A stretch of DNA of 64,000 nt from positions 26,653,299 through 26,717,298 of the forward strand of contig JAJEKV010000002.1 of assembly GCA_021234155.1 (NCBI GenBank). Direction: 5' to 3'. The stretch's first letter is position 1. Each line of letters starts with the position of its first letter. Below the pieces are notes generated by a model that worked only from the letters and a program-made list of their open reading frames with translations, was not told the origin of the DNA and ran no database searches. The DNA is from Isoetes taiwanensis (lineage: Eukaryota; Streptophyta; Lycopodiopsida; Isoetales; Isoetaceae). Shown piece by piece: positions 52,086 through 63,490 of the stretch. A program made the position numbers and the translations under genes.

Positions 52086-52600
52086 TAGTAGCGGGTTGTT
52101 GCAGGAACCAGGTGTGTTTTTTGCGACATTCTTGGTTACATAGTCATAGTTATACCATTTTTTCGGACAGAATAACAAGAATGCTATGGCAACTATGATT
52201 CCGGCTTTCCCCTTTTTTGCATATTTCTTACAGACCACTTCTGGGGGCTGTCATTGTGTTGCAGACCAGTTCAAGCAGTTTGTTGCGCCACTTCCATAGT
52301 GCAAGTTTCCTTCCTGCTTGCCTTTAAGAATGTTGCTTGCAGAAGATAAGTGGCTTCAGCGGCTATTGATTCTTTCAAGAAGGGAGGTTTTCTTTTTTTG
52401 GTCTTCTTAGGGACATGGCTACTGTTGAGGTTGTTGTTCATGTATCCATAATGAGCAAGCAGCTTAGAGCTTTGTAGAAGCACAATAGGATTCTACAGAT
52501 AGAGGAAAATAAAGCCATTAACAAAGATCAAGAGGAAAGTAGGGGTTTTGTTGTTTGTCTGGCAGATCTTAAATCATGCACTTTTTTACAATAGGACGTG

Positions 52601-53161
52601 GTAGAACTTGTGCCTATGCCGTGTCCTCCACTTTGTCCTCATAATGGGGCAGGATAAGCTCCACAATAATTGTGTGAGTAAACCAGTGCAAATTGGCTTC
52701 CATGTACACTGGGGCTGGTATACTGGTTGTTGCCTAAAATTTCCCCGACTTCCTGAGGCGGGATTCTATCCTGCCTACAAAGTGTGCATGTATGGCTAAA
52801 GTTTTGCCCAACGGATGTGTGGTGAGTTGGTATAGGCCTAGTAATGCCAAAATAAATGTGCACTTGATCAGGGGTTCAAACCCTGGCCAGTGTATGTTTA
52901 GCTTTGGGTGTTGGTTACTGGGGTTATACGATGATGATCCCCGACGTGGTAGAACTTGTGCCTATGCGTGTCCTCCATTTTGTCCTCATAATGGGGTAGG
53001 ATAAGCTCCACAATAATTGTGTGAGTAAACCAGTGCAAATTGGCTCCACAATAATTGTGTGAGTAAACCAGTGCAAATTGGCTCCACAATAATTGTGTGA
53101 GTAAACCAGTGCAAATTGGCTTCCATGTACACTGGGGCTGGTATACTGGTTGTTGCCTAAA
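52601..53161 (+). repeat. SINE-like unit with Pol III boxes, partly duplicated
   Basis: TGGTATAGG (52,828-52,836) and GGTTCAAACCC (52,873-52,883) match A and B box consensus with 36 nt between; the B box sits in a perfect T-arm-like stem (CAGGGGTTCAAACCCTGG). A second, weaker pair is TGGTATACTGG near 52,710 and GGATTCTATCC near 52,762. The flanking segment from tagaacttgtgcctatg to ttgcctaaa occurs twice (52,599-52,740 and 52,946-53,161). A tRNA-derived SINE is likely, but ends and target duplications are not clear. Confidence 0.45.
53005..53118. repeat. 38-bp tandem repeat, three units
   Basis: Units start at 53,005, 53,043 and 53,081, each beginning gctccacaataattgtgtga. A single unit is present at the homologous place near 52,658. 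Confidence 0.95.
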
Positions 53162-53392
53162 GTGTAGGTGTTTTTACGATAAGGTAGATCTTAAATCCCT
53201 ACACTTTTTTACCTTTGGCTAAACTTTGATTTAATTGCTCGGCTATTTTGCAGAAAATTCAAGACCTAAAAATTAGCCAACCATAATAGATATAAAGGTT
53301 CTAGAATGACTTGGCTAAAATATGCCAAAAGTTAACTGAAAGCTTCTAAATTTTGGCTAATTTTTTTTTTATTTTTGCCACATATACTTTCA

Positions 53393-53557
53393 TACGATAA
53401 GTTGAAATTGGACGAAATGGAGATTGGGTGTGAAAAAGACTTGGCAAATATTGTTCATTTTTTAGCCCAAAAAAGTACGATAAGTTGAAATTGGACGAAA
53501 TGGAGATTGGGTGTGAAAAAGACTTGCAAATATTGTTCCTTTTTTAGCCCAAAAAAG
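53393..53557. repeat. 83-bp tandem duplication
   Basis: tacgataagttgaaattgga begins units at 53,393 and 53,476. Block A (about 9,887) and C1 (about 51,236) have one unit each. Confidence 0.92.
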
Positions 53558-54323
53558 GCCATAGTTTAGCTGGATATTTTTGAAAATTGGTCAAAATTTA
53601 GCCATGTAGTTAAATTTAGCCATTAATTTTTTTCCATCTTGCAATTTCCAAGCACATAAATTTACAGACCCAAGTGCCAATTCCAATCTATTTCCTTTGG
53701 ATTTCAATATGGTCGCATTCCATGTTAAAACCATGAGCTATTACAATCAAACCTACTCATTTCATAGATGGCTATACGAGCTACCAAATGATGTTTGATG
53801 TTCCAACTATATCTATGGGACCAACTTTGGTATAACATTTACTTCTTTGTTTATTCACCCACCTCACGATTTTACATTTACTTCTTTGTTTACTCACCTA
53901 TTAGTTACTTAACTTATCTACTTTGGATTGTTTATTTTGGCATGTATATATTATCAGCAAAATCCATCATTATCACTAAATAGCCCGAACTAGGACCAAC
54001 CTAGAATATACCAAATGACACTAAACCTGAACCATCACTATGGGAGCAATAAAACGTAAAATGTGCTTGACAACATTTAATTTACCTACAAATAAACTGC
54101 TCCTCAAGATTTGAACCTGAGTATCACCATTGAGCATTAACAGAATGAATCTAGAATATTTTATTTTAAGCTCAAGCAGTATGGCCGGATATAAAAGCAC
54201 ACATCACAAAAATTTAAGAATGATGCAAGAAACCCTAATCCTGCTTACCAAATTATCAGCTTAAACTTGATAATAATTCGATTTTACTACATCTCTTGTT
54301 ACATTTTTTTCCCCCTCCCAAAG

Positions 54324-54677
54324 CTAAATCCTGAGACAACAGAAGTACGATATACAAAAGTTACACTCGGTAAAGACTATCCAGAAGAAACTCACATAAC
54401 AATAAAGAATCAAGAACCATAGTGCAAACAGTAAACTTAAACACTTTATAGCCATCAGATGCATGATACACAGCATCTTAATGTGTGGAGCATCCTCATC
54501 ACCAGTTATTCTCTCCATGTCAAATTCATTAGGCTCACTCCTCTGTCTCACGCACCCAAAGTGGACAGCTAACTTGGCTAGATAAAAAAAAGAATAGAAG
54601 CAGTTTGCCTTAATATCTGTATGCAACTTCTGCTTGGCATAACTTAAAACGGGAAGAAGAGCTTTCACTTTGTCCAA
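54324..54677 (-). pseudogene. Exon-like fragment, unrecognised protein (block C copy)
   Basis: Open on the minus strand from MDKVKALLPVLSYAKQKLH through VHFGCVRQRSEPNEFDMER to ITGDEDAPHIKMLCIMHLM. The tail after that is hydrophobic and may be intron read-through. It lies downstream of the desaturase remnant on the same strand. Block A has a frameshifted, shorter version. Family unknown. Confidence 0.4.
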
Positions 54678-54829
54678 GACTGCAGGTCAAAATATCTTAA
54701 TAGTACATGAGCGATTTCAAAGTTTCAAAATAGAAGGCCATTTTTACCACTAGTTTTTCTCGAAGGGTGCATTAGAGATCTGGGGGATTTGTGCAAGTGC
54801 TCCGATGCCAATATGCCTTTCTGAAAATT

Positions 54830-55560
54830 AACAAGAAAAATTAAGAGTCGCGCCAAGCCTTTGGGCAACTAAGCAGAAATTTGTGGAAAGGTTCTTATTC
54901 TGCCCATCAAAATCAAATATGCAGGCATGAAAATCTTTTTCTTCATCAGGTTCTCCAATGCAAACATGGCACCATTGGGATTAACCTCAGAAAGCTTCTC
55001 TACTATTTACTATATGCATTTTCATGTCACTTTTCATCAGCTGCAACAAGACCACAGTGGTGGCTAGCTTAACATCACCAAGCTCCTTAGCATGGCGGGC
55101 AGTATTACCATGGGATATTGCAGTAGCTCTCTCTGATAGGTATTTGTGAATCCCAAAAAAGGATTGTTCTCTGTTTGAGGATCATGCCAAAGAAAGAAAT
55201 GCCAGTTTTTATTGTCCAGTACCATAAACACATTCAAGTGTAGCACCTACTCTGGTTAATTGTGGCTTCTACATAATTCATCTAAAATAGAAACGAACCA
55301 AGCAGAAATTTCTTGGTATACAAGCTTGGTTGCAATCTAGCAATTATAGAACTTTCATTCACATACCATCCCAGATGAAATCAGATATTGGATAGTCTTC
55401 TCAATTTGTTTCATGTCAACACGCCCAGTTAAATATAGATATCTGTTCAATATGTCCCCATGCCTATTCTCCTCTGCAGTCCAAGCTCGGAACTTAGCGT
55501 GCCCAAGAAGGAAGGACTTGCATCGACTGTGTTAAGGATAAAACCTTCAAGAAATGGACT
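54830..55560 (-). pseudogene. Stearoyl-ACP desaturase pseudogene, copy C
   Basis: It has the same blocks as copy A and the same TGA in the ADEK-x-HE motif. It additionally keeps an exon end reading [20 protein letters not shown] followed by a donor (ATG|gtatgt) and an intron of about 190 nt before [12 protein letters not shown]. An intron at GM|DP is where I expect one in plant genes of this family. It is therefore the less deleted version, and derives from an intron-containing gene rather than a processed copy. Confidence 0.85.
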
Positions 55561-56052
55561 GCCCAAATTCTAACTAGAGACAGCAGCTTTGAAGGATCTG
55601 TAAATTATGTAAAAATGAATAGTTGCTTCATCAAAAAAGAAGACTAAAGAGACCCAGAGGATTAAGTGAAGCAGGAAGAGGGTGTTCTTCCGCTGTTTTT
55701 CTCATGCGACAAAGATGCTCTTCCTATTTCCGATTCTCAAACTAGAAAATAGAACTGGCAGCAAACTGGAGGGAATAACCCAGAAGAAAGAAAGAACGGC
55801 AGCGGAAAAGTCAAAACCTAGCAATTCAAATCAAATGCGACCTTGGATTGTTGCGAGGAGCTCCCTGAAATGCGCTCAAGCACTAAAGAAGTCGCTTCAT
55901 ACCTCCAGAAAGACCTGTTTTCCTGAGTAAGAATAGAAGGGATAAGAATCAGAAGCCCATTTTATCAACCCATTAAGAAGCCCATTGCATAAGATTTTAT
56001 CGACGCATTTTACGCGTCATCCGAAAATAGCAAAGCGCTAAAGGCTTGAAAC

Positions 56053-58058
56053 ATGCAGTGCAAAGTGCGAAAAGGTCGAAAGGTGACGCCAAAAGAAATG
56101 TGGAGCTTAAAACATCCAAGGCCCCTCAAGAATCCTTGTGCTAGAGTCCTCGAAGACTGTTTCTTTGCGATGGATCACGCTAGGTGTTATTTTGAGCATC
56201 AACATGAATCAATTGCTAGCCAGATCGTTGCACAGGTTGAATATTATTTTAGCACAGATAATCTGTTCAAGGATATGTTCCTAAGGCTCAAAATGGATGA
56301 TCAGGGATATGTGCCATTGTATAGGGGAATGGAGGCCCAACCTCCATTCCCCTACAATATAGAAGTTGGGGACGTTTTTTTCCCTCACAGATCTGGCGAA
56401 GCTTCAAAAACAGAGCAGGGCTTCTTCTTTAATCCGGCAAAGCAGAGTATGGCTTCAAGATCTGGCGAATCAGAGCAAAACAGAGCAAAAGATCCGGCAA
56501 ATCAGTGTAGGTTTCAAAATCTGGCAAAACACAGCAAGGCTTCGATCCGGCAAAACACAGCAAGGCTTCAAGATCCGGCAAGATCCGGCAAAGCAGATCA
56601 AAGCAGGGCTTCAAAAATGCTCTGGTATGGCGAGCAAAGCAAACAGATTTAAAAAATCAGAAGATTTACGTTTCTTCTTCTATGTTACACCGGGGATCTG
56701 TGTAAAGAACAAGCTTCATATGCTCATCTTCGATCTGCATGAAAAACTGACGATCTCTGTGCACTAATCTGCATGAAAAACCGACGATCTCTGTGCTTGG
56801 CGGCAGCCCTAAAGATGAACCCTAAAAACAAAATGGAGAACCCTAACCTGCGCAGCCGGTTAGGCGGAATGCATTAACCCAACTGCCATTCCGCAGTATT
56901 GGGCTGCGCCACGTGGCGCCACGAAAATGCACGCCAGAGAAAAAAACGGACCCAACTTCTATATTGTCTCTAATTGCAAGCTTCAACCGGATAAAGGCTC
57001 TCACTACCGATGGGAATGTGGTGCTAAATGCCCTAATTAGTTCTAGCATGCTGGAGATTGATGGTGCCAAAAGGATTGACAGTGCAAAAGTAAGGCGCAG
57101 AAATGATTGGAATCGGTTTGTCATACCTCCAGAGTCTGTTTCTGCTTTCGAAAGTGTTCTGAAGGAAATGCAAAGGCCTGCCTTTGAGTTTGAAATGCCA
57201 GCTCCAAGCGCACAAACTATCAAGCCAACTCCGGCGCCTAGGAGATATTCTGATGTGGTACGTTCAGGTTCTAATCATATGCTTCAAGGAGAAACCCTAG
57301 CAAGTCAGTCCCAACCTTCTTCCCTTTGTAACCATGATATCACAACTTCTTGCCACTTAAGCTTGAAGACCTCAAAGGATGGTGCCTCCAGTTCCAATCT
57401 TGATTACTCCCAAGAAACTGCCAGTTCAAGTAATTCATGTGTTCATTTCTCTCTCAATACTAAAACTGCTAAGTCAAGTAGCTCATTATGCTTCAAGTTA
57501 GAATATGTTGGTCGCTTATGCAGCTCCAAGGTTGATGATACAAGACCAACAAATACAATGCTGGAGTTAAACCATTCTTCTTCTGAGGTTCGCAATAAGA
57601 AAATACAGAGTGCCTCAGCTACCTCTTCGAATATTAAGGTTGATGATAAAAAAGAACCAAGTGCATCACCTAAGGCGAGCCGTTCTAAGGCTAATGACAA
57701 GAAAAGCAAGTCTGGACAACATAATGATTCTGATTTATCTTCTGAATCCACTATTAGGCATGCTTGCCCCATGCCACCGTATTGTCTTTCAAGCACCTCC
57801 AATTCTGGATGCAAATCTACATCAAACTCAAGGAAAGCAATAGTGCTGCAACCGAAAAATCTAGCTCAAGAGAGGCAGAAACAAAAGAAAAGAAAGATTA
57901 AGAAAAGAAGCACCCAAAAACCTATCCAAAGCCAGATACATGAGTGCAATGAACTACCAATATCATGTGCGACCCAATCTATAGGAAAGTGGTTGAGACC
58001 TACAATGCTTATGTGGATTTTTAAATTGGTAGTTAATTTGGTATTCTCTGGTTGTTAA
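56053..58058 (+). pseudogene. LARP copy C, La motif split by a hairpin-headed element
   Basis: The ATG at 56,053 opens the longer N-terminus (MQCKVRKGRKVTPKEMWSLK) that is frameshifted in copy A. The frame runs into the La motif (QVEYYFSTDNLFKDMFLRLK to GYVPL) and is cut at 56,319 by a 644-bp insertion. It resumes at 56,967 (SLIASFNRIK) and continues open to 58,058, keeping the EPSASPKASRSKANDKKSKS segment. Without the insertion the frame would join. With it, translation from 56,053 ends inside the element at about 56,650. The other lesions of copy A are absent, so this was probably the better-preserved gene until the insertion. Confidence 0.9.
56320..56963 (+). mobile_element. Hairpin-headed element, copy 2, 644 bp, TTG target duplication
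   Basis: Flanked by TTG (56,317-56,319 and 56,964-56,966), with the empty site in LARP A (ccattg|tctcta). The left end is a hairpin (56,320-56,357: TATAGGGGAATGGAGG / CCTCCATTCCCCTACAA) followed by TATAGAAGTTGGGGACG. The right end is the complement of that inner motif (cggacccaacttctata). Near the right end lies a second nested inverted repeat (56,850-56,909: GCGCAGCC / GGGCTGCGC around GCGGAATG / CATTCCGC). The interior (56,391-56,600) has about nine copies of ATCYGGCRAA. No transposase; non-autonomous. Confidence 0.9.
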
Positions 58059-58065
58059 TTTATGT

Positions 58066-58195
58066 TCGTAGCACTACAAGAGGATGTGATTATAGTGTAA
58101 CGCTTGTGTCAAGATATATAAGAATAATGTTTATAGCACTACAAGAGGATGTGTTTATAGTGTAACGATTGTGTCAAGATATAAAAGTGGTGCCA
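58066..58195 (+). repeat. 63-bp-type tandem repeat after LARP C
   Basis: Two units equivalent to those after copies A and B, here slightly diverged (a second unit with tttatagcac). Confidence 0.85.
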
Positions 58196-58896
58196 ACTTC
58201 GTGATGGACTCTATCTCCCTGACAAAAAGTGTCTCTTTTGTGTCAAAAATTAAGTAAGGGTATCGTGTCAAGCTCTTCCACAAAGTTATGTTAATTGTTT
58301 GGCAAGTTTAAACTGTGGTTGAAATACCGTTTCAAAAAAATTGGAACTATATCATGACAATCTTTTCTTAAATATACAGTAAAGCATCCTTCAATTTTGT
58401 GTCTAATATTTTAATAGAATTGTTGATTTATACATCTTATGAAAGCAATTCATTTCATTTCAATTCATTATAAAAAGCTTGCAACAACGGTGCACTGATT
58501 TTCATGTCTATTAAGATATTGTTCCACTTTTATTACTACACATTAAATGATCTACATTGTAGCCTTATCAAATACGAAATAAGTTAATGCTAGGTATATA
58601 TGTATTATTATGGGATGTTTTCATCTTTCATTCTGGCCATTGATGAGCAGAATATTCTCCTCATTATGCCAGATCAAGGGTCTTGATGATTTACATAGAT
58701 TTGTAAGGATGGATGCGCCCTAGGGTTTCTGCCGGAGGCTGCTTTACGTTTGTGCTCATATCTTGAGCTACAGACCTCGGATTACGGTGTTCTTTGGCTC
58801 GTTGGAAAGCTGATTCAGAGCTCTTTCCAAGGTGTGTGGCATCGCAGGTTTTAGGTTCCGGCTGATTGCCTTTTCGGCCCTGACAGTTTCGGCTCT

Positions 58897-60230
58897 ATGG
58901 CGTCAACTTCCAAGTCGCACAAAACCTCCGTGATCCATCCATGCCGTCTTGAGGGGGCAAATTTGGCATTGCATGTTAACCCTTTGGCTTATAGTGAGAA
59001 TGTCTTTCAAGATGCTGATTTTCCTGTTTGGCACCCCCAAATGGGTGCAATCAAGAGTACAAGTGCTTTGAATAGCGGTAATGATTCTGTGGATGGTGCC
59101 TCGGCAAACGGGTGTCAATTATAACAAAGATCAGTCCCGGCCCACTTCCTTGGAGGTCCTCAACTTCTGGAGTAAATGCTAGCAGGGAGCGCTTTAGTGA
59201 TTGGATCAAGAAGGACTTGTCTTCAACTACGTCTGCTGGGCGTGTTGCTACAGCTATTGATGTGATGATTCAGGATAATAAAAGAGATCTTAGTAATCTT
59301 TTGGGTGAGTTGTGAGCAAAGGAGACACAGTTGGAACTTCGCCACCTTCATTTGAAGTTTTCTATCAGCCCGAAATGTGTAAGAATACTCTTCAAGCCGC
59401 CCGGGTACAATGTGGTCGAGATTGATCATGACTTACACAAGAAGTGTATTAGTAACTTGTTGTCGTTTAGTGTGGTTGGTCAATATACTGGAGCATTTCT
59501 TGATAGTAGGAAGCTTGGCTATTGGTTGACTGGTCATCTTCGGAGATTAGGGTTGCCACCTTATCGTACTTTAAAGATGCTGGATAAGAAGTTCTTTTTG
59601 ATCGTTTTTGATGATCTTTGTGGTTGTTGAGCAACCGGTGGCACGTGGTGTGGACCCAATGTGGAGTGATTATATTTTGTACCAGCCTTTTACTGCTGGA
59701 TTTTCTCCCGGTATGACTCTCGCTCTTAGGATGCCATGTTGGTTTCTATTCCTAATCTTCCTCCCGATCTCTTGGTGCCGGAGTTTCTTATCGGATATTG
59801 CTAATGGTCCGGGTACTCATCCGCCCATTCTATTGTTGATGGTGCTAAAATTTGTGTTTCTCTTCCTTAAATTCGGTCTTCCCGACCGTGTGGTTGTGAA
59901 AAGTGGCCCTATCTTTCAAGTATGCTTTGCGGTTGCTCAATGGCCCTCAAGCCTTGCTGATTTATTTCCTCAACTTGCTTTATTTGCAAATTTTTAGGTG
60001 CTAAAAGAGATCGCCTGCAATGGTCCCTTCTTCCTCTGTGCCTCCTACCTCTGTTGTGTCTCCATTACCCTCTCATTGTCCCTTCCGCCAATGCTATTGC
60101 GACCTCTGTTGTTGCTACTCCATCTGCTAAAAACCACTATCCCACGTAAGATTGTGCATACTCCCGCTTTTGAAGAGGATGCTAGGGCTAAGTTACTGAA
60201 GATCCGAGGAATTGCAAGAGCGGCATGAAA
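58897..60230 (+). pseudogene. LINE ORF1 (gag-like) remnant
   Basis: The ATG at 58,897 opens MASTSKSHKTSVIHPCRLEG. After a shift, a frame at 59,331-59,630 reads LHKKCISNLLSFSVVGQYTG, then a LGYWLTGHLRRLGLP segment resembling the DUF4283-type domain of plant L1 ORF1 proteins (recalled, weak). Later frames are shifted. I see no intact CCHC knuckle. Confidence 0.5.
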
Positions 60231-60599
60231 GTGTTCAAGAACATCATGAAAATGCCCAAGAGGGATGGACAAATGTTAATGGAAAAGAGCTGCACGCAAT
60301 AAGGCTAGTCAACATGTGTCACATGTCATGAGCGATTCCGATAATTTGCATGGAAGGGTGGAGCAGAGAGGAGGCTCTCCCTTGCCGCCACCCAACAAAA
60401 TAATGGGGGTAGAGCAGAGAGAGGAGGCTCTCCCTCACCAAGTCTTGAACAAAACAATGGAAGGGTGGAACAGAGGAGGAGGCTCCCCTTGCCAATTTCG
60501 GGGCGAGGTGGGCTGACCTCCCTTGAGAACCATGCGAGATGGACATGGTTGAGGCTGGCTCTATTGGTATGGAGGTGGAGCATAATATTTTGGCCACAT

Positions 60600-61150
60600 G
60601 AACCTGTTGTCTTGGAATGTGAGGGAGTGGCTTCTTCCCCAAGTAAAAGAAGCGAGGTTGTCTCTTTACTGTCTAAGTTTTCTACGACCTTTTGTTGCCT
60701 CCAAGAGCATAAATGCCCCCGCGGTGATGTACATAAAGTAGCTAATGTATTTGGGCCGGGACTATAATGTCTTGGTGTCTGGCTGTTACATGTGCATCTA
60801 AGGCTGGTGTGCTTACTTGCATGGAAGTCATCTGTGGATGTCACTTTTACTCAAACAGATAGGTTCGGGCGGTGGATAATAATCAAATGGAAAGATAAGG
60901 GCCAAGAATGGGGTTTGATAAATGTGTATGCTCATAATAGACCTCGTCGGCGTGGTGCTTTGTGGGCAACTCACGAGGAGTAAAGTTCTCCGGCTTGGAC
61001 AAAACGTTGCATGGTTGCTCGTTGGCGACTTCAATATGGTCGAGTTGGAAAGAGATAGAAGTGGTCGCGGCTCAAGTGGTGCAAGGATTCGAAGCGAGAG
61101 CAATGGCTACGCCTTTTACATGATGGTCACTTATGGAGATTGATGGTGAT
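60600..61150 (+). pseudogene. LINE APE-type endonuclease remnant
   Basis: In shifted frames: NLLSWNVRE at 60,602, then LSKFSTTFCCLQEHKCPRGD, WGLINVYAHNRP and AWLLVGDFNMVELERDRSG. These are the expected ordered motifs, the last carrying the DxN catalytic pair. Stops and shifts inactivate it. Confidence 0.85.
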
Positions 61151-61570
61151 CAGTCCTTTACGCGGGTGTAATGGTTGGACCGAGGAGCTCTCAGAGCTTA
61201 TGCAAGGCATGATAGAGGATACTTTAATACTTGTGCAAATTTTTCGGCTAAGCTGGATTTTCGCCGCTCAAATCTTCTCGGATAGCTCGTAATCCATCAT
61301 AATCCACAACTTCTAACTAATGATGTGGGTGATTGTCATCGACCTACCGACCTACTTTAAGCTTAATTGCAAGTACCGGAGGATGATGAGTTCAAAGTTG
61401 GGCAGTAGTCGGGCTTGGTCTCGGGCCTTCTCACCTCGTAGGGGGGCATATGCAGGGTTGTTGCGGCGTTGTCGCGGTGAAGTCATTTGCAAAAAGAATA
61501 TGGGAGAGTCGAGAGCTGCTGAAGCTAGAGGGCTATTGACCGCATTGTACGGGAATTAGAAGTACTCATG

Positions 61571-63243
61571 CTCGTGGCCATACTAATGGAGTCGAGAAAA
61601 AGGAGTTATTATCTCGGATCAAGGCTATAGAAACTGTAAAAGTTCACTGAAGCCAAAGTGAAGCGGGGTTGCGCGATGGTTCAAGGGCGGTGATAGATGT
61701 ACCCGGTTCTTTTTGCGGCCGCAAAGAAGAAGGAAACTTCGCCACTTCTATACATTCTTTGGTGCTGCCGGATGGTGCTCTTATCTCCGTCCGGTGAATC
61801 TTAAGCGATATCTTCATCATCACTTTTCTTCATTCTTTGCCACGACACCCATTGCCCTTTCGGAAGGACATGCAATTGGTCATGTTGACTAAGGGTGCGT
61901 CGCATTGTTTCTCAAGAGCGAGGTTGCTTCTTGAGTCTAATATTGTGAAGGAGGACTTAAAAGCAGCTATGGCTCTCTTGAAAAGGGATAAATGCCCGGT
62001 CTTGATGGCTTTCCTATTTAATTCTTTCGGAAGTCTTTGGACCGGTTGGAGGATGACATATATGATGCCTTTTGTGAGTTTCAGATTTAGGAGCCTTGAT
62101 AAGATTTTGAATACAGGTTGTATCTCTCTCATTCCAAAGAACAAGGAACCCAAGACTATTTCCACCGGGCGACCTATTACATTGCTTTCCTCTCGTGTAC
62201 AAGATCTTTGCTAAGACATTGGCGAAAAGAGTCCGAGACATCTTGGCCGACGCTTATCTCGTCAACACAATCGGCTTTCTCCCTCGTCGTTGTATTCTCA
62301 ACAACGTGGTCTGCTGTGATATGAAGGAATATATTGGGCCCGGTTCACGGGGTCATAGAGCAAAGCGTATCTTAAGCTTGATTTTGCTAAAGCCTACGAT
62401 AGTGTTGATTGGGGCTTCTTGGAGAAGTGTCTTCTTGCACTTGGGTTTGGGGAGTCATTCACAAGGAATGTCATGAAGCTCCATACATCAGCCGGATCTA
62501 TCTTGTCCTTTTCGGGGGTGAGCCATCCGGATATTTTTGTAGTGGGTAGAGGAATTCGGCGGGGTTGTCCCTTAGCACCCTTGCTTTTCACAATTGTGGC
62601 AGAAGTCTTGTCCCACTCTTCTCCGTGGCTACCCAAGATGGCGTTATTCAAGGCCTCCCAATGGACGATGGTTCTCAAGAGGTATGTAACCAATATCATG
62701 CCGATGACACTTTTTGTTCCTAATTGCCGAATTTGAGAATCTTCGTAATGCTAAGCTATTATTAGACACATTCTCCTTAGCATCGGGAGTTCTTGTAGGG
62801 TGGCAAAATGTACATGGTACTTTGTGGGCGTTGGACATCCCATCCCTCCTCAGAGGATTTTGGACTATCCTTGGAAGATTCTTCTGCATGGCAATACCAC
62901 AAAGTTGCTTGGTATCCCAGTTGGAATTCATGTCTCTGCTTCAGATGCTTGGGATGAAATCATTAGTGGGTTGCGTGGCCATACTAATGGAGCCAGAGAA
63001 AAGGAGTTATTATCTCAGATCAAGGCTATAGAAACTGTAAAAGTTACTGAAGCCAAAGTGAAGGCAGGGTTGCAGTGGTTCAAGGAGCTTGCTATCTATC
63101 CTGATGCTTGGCCCAAACAACGGAAACGAGCTTTTCATCTCGCATGCGGCTGGCTTTTATGGTCAATCTGGAAGAGAAGGAGGTTGTTTATCTTTAAGGG
63201 CATAGATATTTTAATGAGGTTGTTCTTCAAGGGCGCAAGATAA
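61571..63243 (+). pseudogene. LINE reverse transcriptase remnant with internal duplication
   Basis: The linker at 61,571-61,760 is followed by RT blocks in shifted frames: LLKRDKCPVLMAFLFNSFG, ISLIPKNKEP, FLPRRCILNNVV, FAKAYDSVDWGFLEKCLL (motif A, reading across a shift), GRGIRRGCPLAPLLFTIV (motif B) and CNQYHADDTF (motif C, HADD). From 62,973 about 120 bp nearly repeat the linker (KELLSQIKAIETVKVTEAKV), then the C-terminus WLLWSIWKRRRLFIFKG. Dead. Confidence 0.85.
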
Positions 63244-63441
63244 AATTGTTATATGGCTTACAATTGTTCTTCTCTTGATCAAGAGAAGAAAGTACCACTT
63301 CCGGCATACTTACCTTCAGATTCATTCTTTTGCATAGGCAGGTGGTTGTGCTCAGTTGGATCGGTTTGTCCACTGGGGTTATAATCCTGTCTTTGCATTT
63401 ATGTTGCTCTGGTTTCTAGTTGGTGAATAAAGCTTGACGTC

Positions 63442-63476
<35 letters not shown>

Positions 63477-63490
63477 TCAAGGGTCTTGAT

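Larger units (their letters stand above)
58688..63473 (+). mobile_element. L1-like LINE, about 4.8 kb, 17-bp target duplication
   Basis: Target duplication agatcaagggtcttgat lies at 58,671-58,687 and 63,474-63,490, with a poly-A tail of about 30 at 63,445-63,473. The empty site in block A is at 17,942. Order: ORF1 region, endonuclease, RT, then a short C-terminal WSIWKRRRLFIFKG block. It is full length or nearly so at the 5' end, but its frames are broken many times. Confidence 0.95.

Noticed and set aside
53005-53118. CRISPR-like array
   Set aside because: Units are directly adjacent without spacers, and the DNA is clearly plant nuclear.
56366-56767. 133-codon Lys/Gln/Ser-rich frame inside the hairpin-headed element
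   Set aside because: It is built from the iterated ATCYGGCRAA motif and is open in overlapping frames on both strands, as expected for a tandem motif array.
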